From Epicoccum nigrum (taxonomy: Eukaryota > Ascomycota > Dothideomycetes > Pleosporales > Didymellaceae), in the NCBI GenBank assembly GCA_002116315.1, contig KZ107850.1:290747-354746 (forward strand): DNA of 64,000 nt. The letters run 5' to 3'. This document shows, in pieces, positions 41,810 through 50,878 of this stretch (positions are counted from its first letter, which is position 1; every line of letters starts with the position of its first letter). The position numbers and the translations under genes were made by a program. The notes beneath the pieces are model-generated. The model was not told where the DNA came from and did no database searches. It was given only the letters and a program-made list of their open reading frames with translations.

Positions 41810-43411
41810 ATGAAGACAATTGTAGCGTTGTTCGCTTCGAGTGCATCTGCCTGGGTTATTGGAACCCAGCAGAGCGAGACCCATCCTAAGCTCACCTGGC
41901 AGAAATGTACTGGAAAGGGCGGTACGAGCTGTTCCAACGTCAACGGTGAAATCACGATTGACGCCAACTGGCGCTGGTATGTTCTTCAAAAAGTACTTCC
42001 AGTTGGTGCTGATCAACACCAGGCTTCACGACAAGAAAGCAAACAGCTACACTAACTGCTACACCGGGAACGAGTGGGACAAGACTCTTTGCCCAAACAA
42101 CGCGGCATGCACCAGCAACTGTGCTATTGAGGGTTCAGACTACAGTGGTAAGCCATTCGATGGTACAGTACGTGGTCTTGTGTTCACACGGATTAGGAAC
42201 CTATGGCATCACTACCTCTGGCAACCAGCTCAACCTCAAGTTCATCACGAAGGGACAATTCTCCACCAACATTGGATCTCGCACATACCTCATGCAGGAT
42301 ACCAACAACTATCAGATGTTCAACCTCATTGGCAACGAGTTCACTTTCGATGTGGATCTATCACAGCTGCCTTGCGGCCTTAATGGGGCGCTGTATTTTG
42401 TCTCCATGCCTCAGAAAGGCCAAGGAACTCCTGGCGCGAAGTACGGAACTGGTAAGACACAATCCCACTAGTTGATCCCCATGCTGAAGGAGTTTCTTAG
42501 GCTACTGCGATGCTCAGTGCGCGCGAGATTTGAAGTACGTCAATGGCAAGGCCAATGCAGAAGGATGGACGCCATCCGACAACGACGCAAACGCTGGTGT
42601 TGGAAAGCTTGGTGCGTGCTGGTAGGTCAAACTACGTACCAGTTTTCTTGAGGTACTAAGAGGTAACAGCGCCGAAATGGATGTCTGGGAGGCGAACTCC
42701 GCCTCAACGGCTCTCACTCCACACTCCTGCCAGCCTGAAGGCTATAGTGTCTGTGAAGAGAGCGGCTGCGGAGGAACCTATTCCCTTGATCGTTACGCCG
42801 GTAGCTGCGATGCTAATGGCTGCGACTTCAATCCATACCGTGTCGGCGTCAAGGACTTCTACGGCAAGGGCAAGACCGTCGATACCTCCAAGAAGATGAC
42901 TGTGGTCACTCAATTCATTGGCTCTGGCAGCACGCTATCCGAGCTGAAGCGCTTCTACATCCAAGGTGGGAAGGTCATTCCTCAGCCACAACCCACTGTG
43001 CCAGGCATGACCGGCAACAGCATCACTCAGAAGTGGTGCGACACCCAGCAGCAGGTCTTTGCGGAAGAAGTCTATCCATTCAACAAGTGGGGAGGCATGG
43101 CATCTATGGGCAAGGTAGGCATTCTTTTCTGTTATATTTGTTCATTATTGACAACATTGTAGGCCATGGCCGGTGGTATGACTCTTGTAATGTCACTTTG
43201 GGATGACCACTATGCCAACATGCTGTGGCTCGACTCCACGTACCCTACAGATAAGGACCCCAGCGAGCCCGGAGCCGCTCGAGGCGATTGTCCCATCACC
43301 TCCGGTGATCCCACCGATGTCGAGTCCCAGTATCCTAACGCTTCAGTTGCTTTCTCTAACATTAAGTTCGGCCCCATCGGCTCGACCTTTGCTCAGCCGT
43401 CTGGCACTTGA
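41810..43411 (+). CDS. GH7 cellobiohydrolase, secreted, no CBM1
   Basis: Six exons (41810..41976, 42023..42147, 42197..42451, 42501..42621, 42670..43114, 43163..43411) encode 453 residues. The signal peptide is MKTIVALFASSASA, and the mature part opens QQSETHPKLTWQKC, typical of GH7. The catalytic motif E-x-D-x-x-E is present as EMDVWEAN. GGTYSLDRYAGSCDANGCDFNPYR and MSLWDDHYANMLWLDSTYPTD match cellobiohydrolase I better than endoglucanase I. The protein stops after the catalytic domain, without linker or CBM1 cellulose-binding module. It cleaves cellobiose from reducing ends of cellulose outside the cell. An in-frame ATG at 41792 exists but would place charged residues before the signal peptide. 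All five introns are 46 to 49 bases. Confidence 0.95.
41977..42022 (+). other. GH7 intron 1
   Basis: 46 bases, GTATGT to CACCAG, phase 2, restoring NWRWLHDK. Confidence 0.87.
42148..42196 (+). other. GH7 intron 2
   Basis: 49 bases, GTAAGC to ATTAG, phase 1, restoring DYSGTYGI. Confidence 0.88.
42452..42500 (+). other. GH7 intron 3
   Basis: 49 bases, GTAAGA to CTTAG, phase 1, restoring KYGTGYCDAQC. Confidence 0.88.
42622..42669 (+). other. GH7 intron 4
   Basis: 48 bases, GTAGGT to AACAG, phase 2, joining LGACC directly to the catalytic AEMDVWEAN. Confidence 0.87.
43115..43162 (+). other. GH7 intron 5
   Basis: 48 bases, GTAGGC to TTGTAG, phase 0, between MASMGK and AMAGGM. Confidence 0.86.
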
Positions 43412-44025
43412 GTCGGGTGAAGGGAGGATGTTCTACAGCGGAAAGAAGACACGGTGGTACTCATTCGTTGACTATGTGTTGGCTTGCCTTTCTTCCTTTT
43501 CATAGAGTTGGCTCCGTGTCAACGTCCCCTCTTTGATTAGTGGATTCCACGTTTTCATATGACAATAACGAATTATCTTTTGGGGAGAAATATTACCATC
43601 GATCACACGTGCGTCATTGCCCGGAACACCAAGCTTCCATTGTCACTGCTCTTCACGTGTATAAAGGGGACAGCGCGCCGATCATAGCAAATAGGGATAT
43701 TCAAATTGTTTCACGTTGTGCAGGGCGGCAGTGTGATTGGTTCGAGTGGTTAGGGAGTGTAACGCTTTTGAGCAGGTAACTCTCGGCATGAACCACTATC
43801 CTTGTAGATATAATGCATGCACTCCCTCTGGAAACATCGTGCCATCGAAACAAAATGCTCGCCTTGCTCACGAGCTTATTGCGTACCTTGTGAGGATCGG
43901 CGGCCGTTGATGCATTAGGATATATGCGGCCCGCGGTAGCATGTGCGGCTTCGCGTAGGCAAAAAAAGTCGTGATGCAATGGACATAACTACTTCTCTCC
44001 ACCCACAGAAACCTCTTCAGACAAG
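43412..44025. other. Between GH7 and phytase-like genes
   Basis: About 600 bases. A CACGTG palindrome directly followed by TATAAAG lies at 43654..43666, 360 bases before the next start codon; it could be the promoter of the phytase-like gene with a long leader. No gene is supported. Confidence 0.6.
43654..43666 (+). promoter_or_regulatory. CACGTG E-box abutting a TATA-like element
   Basis: CACGTG at 43654..43659 is followed directly by TATAAAG at 43660..43666. CACGTG is the core bound by bHLH factors such as the phosphate regulator PHO4/NUC-1 class, which is notable before a phytase-like gene, but six bases also occur by chance. Confidence 0.35.
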
Positions 44026-46325
44026 ATGAAGACTTTCACAACGAGGTTCATATGGGCGACAGCTCTTTTGCCTGTTGCACTTGCTCAGAATGGTACCATC
44101 CAACTCACGCCGGCAGCTACAGGCTTTGATTCCGATAACGCTGCATTGATCTACGCGGCTCCGCCAATCCTTCTCGCCAACGATGGAAGTGCAGCAGACG
44201 GTGGCTTCCGTACTTTCTCTGTCTCGAATTCGGCAAACTCGACTTCATTCATCGAACGCTCGCACGAAAAGTCCGGACGCACAAAGATCGCTGTTCCTGT
44301 CTATGATGTTGGAGGTCGCGATGTCATTTTCAACATACCTTCGCCGAACTCAGTCATTAGACTGTACGATGTTTCGAACGGAAGCGAGATTGCTGGATCG
44401 CGAAAGTATCAGCTTGGGGACTGGAGTGTGGCGCGCAACTGGCGCAGTCAGACGAGTGGAGAGAACTATGTGTTTCTATTTGGCAAGATGAAGGTCGTTC
44501 AATTCCTCGTCAGAGGCAATGGTAACGATGCACAAATTCTTGAGGTACGCCAGATCTGGTTGATGAACTCGCGTGTACTGATATCGTGCCAGGTCCAGAC
44601 TTTCCCTGTCCCAATAGAAGGGGAGACAGCTACTATCTTTCCCAGTGGGCAAGTATACTTTTCCGCCGGCAAGGTGTTGTACTCTTTCCAAGCTGCGGAG
44701 AGTACCATGGCCCCGGCCATTCATATTGTGAATGATGATCTGGAAATCGAAGGCCTCGGCGCTTATCACACCAACTCGAGCGATTACCTGTTAATCGCAC
44801 ACGATGATAGGATTGACCTCTATGACGAAAGTCTCATGTTGAAGAGTTCAGTCCAGTTGGAAGGCATTGAAGACCTCTCGATTGGCGGAGATGTTTCAAT
44901 CTTGCAATCTGAAACCGCTAGCTATCCATCTGGTGCTTTAGCATTTGCGTTCGAGGGGAAGGACGATACCGGAATTGCAATTGGATCCCTAGAGGGTGCT
45001 CTTAGTGCCCTGGGTAACGAGGTAAACGCATCGTACAACCCTCGCACCAAGCCATGCAGTAATTGCACGATGCCTGTTTCCGAACTCTGCTCAAATAGCG
45101 GTTATTCTGGGACAGATAACACCTGCAGCTGCTTTGCTGGTTACTCCGGTGCAAACTGTTCGATTGTTGCGTGTAAGAACGACTGCTCCGGCCATGGTAG
45201 CTGTGATGGCCCAAACGTATGTAAGTGCGAGGCCGATTGGGCAGGTCCAGATTGTTCATTTGTAGCAGTCAAGGCCAAGTATGAGACTGAGGCAAATGGT
45301 GGTGACGGTGACGACCCAGCCATCTGGATCCATCCAACCCAACCAGATCAGAGCAGAATCATCACGACGACCAAGTCACAGGGTGGCGAGGGTTTTGGGG
45401 TCTTCGATCTTCAGGGAAAGCTGCTACAGCATTCGAGCGCCTCTGAGCCCAATAACGTTGATGTTATCTATGGTCTTCCCATCGGCAACCGCACTGTAGA
45501 CTTGGCGTATGCTGCCTGTCGTGGCGATAACACCCTTTGGTAAGCTCATGAAATAGCTGATGGATACGAACTCAGCTGATTCGTGACAGTTTGGTTCAGA
45601 TTACTAGTGATGGTTCTCTCAAGAACATCACTGGCGGTACACAGTCCTTACCTCAGGACTACGAGCCATATGGATCCTGCACGTACCTCTCCCCTAAAAC
45701 TCAGAAACAATATCTTTTCGTAAACGACAAGGATGCTCAGTATCTTCAATACGAGCTCTTCGCTTCAACAAATGGCACATTGCAGACCTCACTGGTCCGA
45801 AGCTTCACTGGCGGTTCAGGGCGCCAGGTTGAAGGCTGCGTCGCTGACGAAGCAGCTGGGTACCTGTTCCTTGGTGAAGAGCCATCCGGTATCTGGCGCT
45901 ACGACGCAGAGCCTGACGGTTCAAATGAGGGACTCCAATTTGCAAAGGTCGGCGATGACGGTCTTCAGGCCGATGTCGAAGGCCTGACACTCGTGACTGC
46001 GAAGAATGGCACTGGAGGTTACATCATGGTAAGCAGTCAAGGGATGAGTGCGTATCTTGTCTACGAACGTGCGCCGCCGCACAAATATGTCACCACGTTC
46101 ACGATAGTGGACAATGAGGAGAAGGGAGTCGATCACGTTACCAACACAGATGGCCTTGCCGCAGTGCCCAACCGACTCAACGCTGATTTCCCCTATGGGT
46201 TGATCGTCACGCACGATGATGCGAATGAATTCGCAGAGGGCGGAACGAGTGCTGAAGCGAGCTTCAAATTGATGAGTCTTGTTGATGTGCTTGGCAAGGA
46301 GAGGGCGCAGGCGCTGGGCTACTAG
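44026..46325 (+). CDS. Secreted beta-propeller phytase-like protein with EGF-like linker
   Basis: Three exons (44026..44544, 44593..45539, 45590..46325) encode 733 residues. The signal peptide is MKTFTTRFIWATALLPVALA. Residues about 20 to 330 form a first beta-propeller-like half without the full phytase signature. Two EGF-like cysteine modules follow (CSNSGYSGTDNTCSCFAGY and CSGHGSCDGPNVCKCEADW). The C-terminal half begins DGDDPAIWIHPTQPDQSRI, the signature of beta-propeller phytases, and carries further propeller motifs (QVEGCVADEAAGYLFLGEE; DVEGLTLV; DGLAAVPN). Such enzymes release phosphate from phytate with calcium. The first intron is 48 bases and stop-free, so a retained form would add 16 residues. 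Activity on phytate is inferred. Confidence 0.87.
44545..44592 (+). other. Stop-free 48-base intron of phytase-like gene
   Basis: GTACGC donor, TACTGAT branch site, TGCCAG acceptor, phase 0. Splicing joins AQILE to VQTFPVPIEG. The stretch reads through in frame if kept. Confidence 0.75.
45540..45589 (+). other. Second intron of phytase-like gene
   Basis: 50 bases, GTAAGC to TGACAG with a GCTGAT branch site, phase 2, restoring RGDNTLCLVQI. Confidence 0.87.
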
Positions 46326-47302
46326 GTATACTGTAGAATCGAATGAAACGTACATAGTGTGTGTCAGGTTCGGTCTCCCTTGCGGCACTAACACATGCGA
46401 TTGCACCGCAACAATACCTCTGTCCAGATCCTGACTCTTCAAATGTACTTCCGAACAGGTTGACGGCGGTGCTGAAAGAGGAATCAAAGCACAGCGATGC
46501 TGTTCCGGGTAGACTAGTTGCAAGGATCCGCGCCTTACAAGTTCCTGAGCATTCCAAGTGTATCGACCAGGGCTTGGCCACTTCTCTCGTACTCATCGAA
46601 TACCGATCTCATCCACTGCCGGGTGCTCTGATGTGATTCATCACAGCCTTGCCTTCCCATCGCGGTGTACACATATTCGGAATCGGAAGCAAGGACCCAA
46701 CTATAATGCCCGTTGAGTTCGTGACGCTCTCGCAGCAGTTTCTCGATTAATAGTGTATGGTCTTGTCTGAGTCACCCGTTCATTACTGGAGGCAAATATG
46801 TCGGGGACATGATGGAGACTGTGTGCTTGACAGTCTTGTCACCGGTGGGGTTAGCTTCGAGGATACTATTGATGAACAGCCGGAAGTCCAACGATGGGAA
46901 GGAATCTGTAGCTACGGTCTCGCCGGGGTTGGACGGAGACATAGCTCGATACGACGTGCATGTCCCGGACAAAATCGCGCAGAAGAAGGCTGAAGGAAAT
47001 CGGTGAGCAAGTATTACTGAAATGATGGAAGGGATGCCACGTCAAGCATAAATAGCGTTTGACATCGAACAAAAACGACCGCCTACACAACGTAAGTACT
47101 TACGACCGCCGGAAACGCCAATGAGTAAGAATCTGACACGACGGCAACACCTACGCATCGAACATTACACCTGGTGTAGTCCTGAGAATAGTCATTTCGC
47201 GACGTGTCGATGTTTACATTGCTGTGTTGAAGCGAGCTAAATTTATCCTTATCGACCGTACCTTCCCCTCTCGTGTGGCGTCACTCCATCAGGGGAGTAG
47301 CC
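46326..47302. other. Convergent 3' region between phytase-like gene and small secreted-protein gene
   Basis: Nearly 1 kb without a supported gene. Open frames of 60 to 110 codons overlap on both strands and show no domain. Confidence 0.6.
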
Positions 47303-48035
47303 TTACAAGTCCTGACGCTCGACAAACTCACACGTCCAGTCGTTCTGTTCCGGCAGGGGCGCAGAATTTGGAATGTTGCTGCTCTCTCGGAACTCGGCGA
47401 TCTCTCTCTTACCCCTGTTGTCCCTAACGACAGCAAACGCAGCGTTTGTGAAGTACAATGTGCGCTGTGCCAATCGATTCATGCCGCCTGCCCAGCCGAT
47501 CATGTAAACGAACCCGCCCTTGTCGCCGTTTGCATTGGGTATACCTAGCGTGTTGATGAAACCATGCTCGAAAGGTGCAAAGTTCTTGCCAAGTGTCGTG
47601 TTGAAGCTGTGATAAAGGTCCAGGGAGCCTTCATAGTTGTAGTGCGTATCATTGAATGTAAACTTGATGTCTTTGGAGAAGGCTGCGTCGCGCACTGTAG
47701 GCCAATCGCCGTTCTCTGGGTATGGATAGAAGCCTGAGAAATCCCATAAGCGTACGGGTTACATGCAGTATACTAGTGGACTGACCGTTGATCTGGCACT
47801 CCAACCAGCTCGACAACTGGACGCTTGCGTTGACGCTCTTCGACTCGGCTAGTGAGCAGGGATCTTGTGCATTGCTATTAACATCGCGCCGAAACTCGGT
47901 TGGCGAGTCGAGTTCAGTGATTGCAAAGGCTGTTGTTGATGTTGCAAGGCAATATAGTGCGACTAACCCACGCAATCAGTTAATGTGTTGAGGTTGTCTG
48001 GCGCTCTACTAACCAGCAGATTGGAGAAAACGCAT
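47303..48035 (-). CDS. Small secreted protein of unknown function
   Basis: Three exons (48035..48014, 47962..47786, 47733..47303) encode 209 residues. Exon 1 is only 22 bases. The spliced N-terminus MRFLQSAVALYCLATSTTAFA is a clear signal peptide. The mature protein has cysteines in DPCSLA, WLECQ and WTCEF, several N-glycosylation sequons (NAS, NDT, NTT), and aromatic segments such as NGFYPYPENGDWP and GFVYMIGWAGG. I do not recognise the family. Size, secretion and cysteines would fit an apoplastic protein or effector candidate, but that is inference. Both introns have good branch sites and keep the frame, which supports a real gene. Confidence 0.8.
47734..47785 (-). other. Second intron of small secreted-protein gene
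   Basis: 52 bases, GTCAGT to TCTCAG, phase 1, joining CQIN to GFYPYPE. Confidence 0.8.
47963..48013 (-). other. First intron of small secreted-protein gene
   Basis: 51 bases, GTTAGT to GGTTAG with an AACTGAT branch site, phase 1, inside the signal peptide. Confidence 0.78.
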
Positions 48036-48773
48036 TGCGAAAATGACAATAATCAACTTATGACTTGGTTTGTGTTTGATGGCCTGGAGATAGAATCACA
48101 TCACGAAAATACATGAGCATTTAAATATTGATGATGGCCTTGTTGCCTTGAGCTTGATGCTGTAGCCGCTGCGGCTGAGGCTGAGTAAATTGAGGATGAC
48201 TTAGTGCGGACGTAAGCACGGCAGCATCGACCAAAAGGGCGGTTTGCTGCATCGGATTGGAATATATGTGCAGCCTGAGAACTAGGGTGTTGAAGTGATG
48301 AATCGTGATTCGCCAACAACGTCGGGAAGGGTGATGAGGTGTGCGATCGAACAGCAACAATCCTTGCAGTGTACTGACCTTGGCAGTTCTAACCAAACAC
48401 CTCCGCACTCTTGGAGGATTTCTTAACGAAAAGGAAACAGTGAACTCGGCTGCTAAACTTTACAGCCATCTGGACGATAATTAGTACCATGCAGAATTTG
48501 CCAATTAGACGGCTAACTTTTGCCAAAACTACCATGACAGATCTCCACTACGACCTGATATATTGCAGGAATAGCAGGGAGGCTCTCGGCAAGGTATTTG
48601 AGGTACGGGAAATCCGGGACCTGGCGGACAAGGCTGTACAACCTTCGTCCACAACCCCACCAAGCCTGAACACAGACCGACGGCTTGAAGATGATGAAAA
48701 AACAAGAGGCTAGGGACCGAAATCTCGGGATATAGAACTATAGATTGGTAATTCATACATCAAGTAACAGCTT
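48036..48773. other. Intergenic region before the tRNA gene
   Basis: About 740 bases with the promoter of the small secreted-protein gene at its left. Short open frames only; nothing else recognised. Confidence 0.6.
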
Positions 48774-48846
48774 GCCCGGCTGGCACAATCGGTAGCGCGT
48801 GAGACTCTTAATCTCAAGGTTGTGGGTTCGAGCCCCACGTCGGGCT
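48774..48846 (+). tRNA. tRNA-Lys (anticodon CTT)
   Basis: The 73 bases fold as a cloverleaf without intron. The acceptor stem pairs GCCCGGC with GTCGGGC, with one G-T pair. The anticodon stem is TGAGA/TCTCA with loop CTCTTAA, so the anticodon is CTT, reading lysine codon AAG. The T arm is GTGGG-TTCGAGC-CCCAC, a good internal B box. The D arm reads GCAC-AATCGGTA-GCGC, with one A-C mismatch in the stem. A run of T follows within about 10 bases, a fit for RNA polymerase III termination. Confidence 0.95.
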
Positions 48847-50878
48847 ATGTCTTTTTGTTTTCCTGTTATTTTGGTCCAAGAATTATTCCACATGAATTGG
48901 TGGTTGTGGAGATTTCGAATTTTTTGTTCGGCGAAACCGGGTGGGTGAGAGACGCTAACATCCCAGCTACGGCCGATACTTGCCCGCATCCGGACAGCAT
49001 ACCTTTCAGTTCGAAGCATCCTCTCTTGATGAATTCCATTAGATATCTACTGCGAGTCCCAATCAAGCTCAATTTTAGGTTCCGTACCGGTGAAGGTCTC
49101 GTTGCCCTCTTTCTCTTCCTCCATCTCGGTCCTCTGAACCTCAGCTTGTCTACGCTCTGTATCCTGCATCGCAGGTACAGCCGAAGGGGTCACTTGAGGT
49201 CCTGATTATTATTCGTTGACGATGCCGACCCTGCGCAGCGCTTTGAAGGCTATAGTCGAGAAACGGCGACAAGCAGATACAGCCAAGAAGTCGGACAGCC
49301 ATCTCGAGCACTGTTATCTTACCCCGACTACGCCAATCGAGACTGAAGGCCTCCATTCGCAATGTTTGGCCTCAATTCCTTCATGGTCGCGTCGTCAAGT
49401 CCAAGGCGACAGCTCCATGCTTGCATGGAAATGTCGATCTGTTAGAGCAAGACTTCTAATTTTTATCTTCTCTGGTCCAAAAACGGTATCGATCTGAGTA
49501 GTGGTTGTAGATATACCGAAGTAATGGGTCTGTCATTTTTTGTGGGTGGTGAAGTGCTGTACGCGCTAGTCAGGCGCCAGCACAATTGGTACGACGTGCA
49601 CCGCGTCTGCTGGGCAGAGATCGTATTCAACCTTGATGACGACCTTACAAAGTGCTTACCTAACGATCATCGCTTCTTTCTGTTAAAGAAGATATGTAAG
49701 GGCAAGCTGGCGAATAAACAGGCAAAGAAGTCTCAGCCTCCAGTAGCTGCAGGTAGTTTAAAAAGAGACAACGAGGGCACAGTTATCCAGCCTCCACAAC
49801 CTACGTTTCTCCAACCGCAACCTCAATTGCAACCTTGATTGCAACTACTACAGCAGCGTCTACTACTATCTCTAGTAGTACTTCAAGGAGTCCTGTCAGC
49901 TCCAAATCTACCCATACCGCCGCGTCTATTACCAGACCTAGTACGTCAAGAGATACTTGGGCAGACACTACCGCCTCTACAACTACATCTACTACCACCT
50001 CTACATCCGCAGTCACTTCCTTTCCGACAGCCTCAACAGCCCTTACAGGAGCCTAGAACGCAGCCTTTACAGGCGCCTCGACCGCAGCCTTTCCAGCAGG
50101 CTCAATCGCATCCTTTCCAGCAGCATCGAAGCAAGCCGACGATCTTCACATCGCCACCATCGCCTTCAGGGTCAGGGTCAACAGGCAATCAAACTGTCAC
50201 ATCTGCCCCCATTACTGCTCCTCAGAGCAAGCCGCCACAACTTCTACTGTTAAGGCTTATAGCTAAGCACAAAGACCTATTACTGCAGATTAGCCTGTTA
50301 GTTAGCTGCCTCTACGCAATAAAGAGTTGAATACCTGCTAAAACTATCACGCTGTTATGCAACATAGGTTCTTAACCCTGCCTTTCTACTAAGACCCAAG
50401 GTAGCCTAGCTTTTGTTGCACCCTTTAAGAGCTTCTAAGAGCACTGCCTCACAGTTAATATCAGCCGCTTTAACTATTACGCTAATAACCGCATAATCAT
50501 CATCACTTTTGTATCTATGCTGCCACGCACTTCAAGAGGGTGATAAACATGCTAAGCCGATTGCACCCTTGACGGGTTATCTTGAACGTGTCTTGCAACG
50601 CTTTGAATACCACCGCCGTGGAGCTGATATATCGATACATGTCACTTCCAGGCTTATCACGATCATCAGTTTCATGGAAGGAATAGAGAAGAAGACAAGG
50701 GGGCTGCAAGGTCGCAATCGTCTGCTTGTTGCGGATGTGGAAGGCGGGGCCGCCAACGAGGACGAAACAAGCTGCCTCTATTACATACAAACTGCTGACA
50801 TGCTGCTAGAGTGACTACACAAGATGATGCAGAGGTATGTAAGAATAAACTCCCGATAGAGATCATTCTAGACATAAA
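48847..50878. other. Gene-poor region downstream of tRNA-Lys
   Basis: About 2 kb with no intact gene I can support. It contains a frame broken by one stop (49524..50330), repetitive Thr/Ser- or Pro/Gln-coding low-complexity sequence, and an A/T-richer tail near 50330..50520. It looks like decayed or recently acquired DNA; no terminal repeats or transposase were recognised. Confidence 0.5.
49524..50330 (+). pseudogene. Possible broken gene, one in-frame TGA
   Basis: A frame from an ATG at 49524 runs 104 codons to a TGA at 49836..49838 and then continues in the same frame for 163 codons to 50330. The first part (MGLSFFVGGEVLYALV ... HRFFLLKKICKGKLAN) looks protein-like. The second is Pro/Gln-rich with a rough repeat around QPLQEPRTQPLQAPRPQPF. 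I recognise no family. It could also be chance open sequence in low-complexity DNA. Confidence 0.3.

Noticed and set aside
33203..48035. Secondary-metabolite gene cluster around the monooxygenase
   Set aside because: No polyketide synthase, peptide synthetase, terpene cyclase, transporter or cluster regulator is present nearby.
48753..49019. Open frame running antisense through the tRNA gene
   Set aside because: It translates the complement of the tRNA-Lys and is a known type of spurious call.
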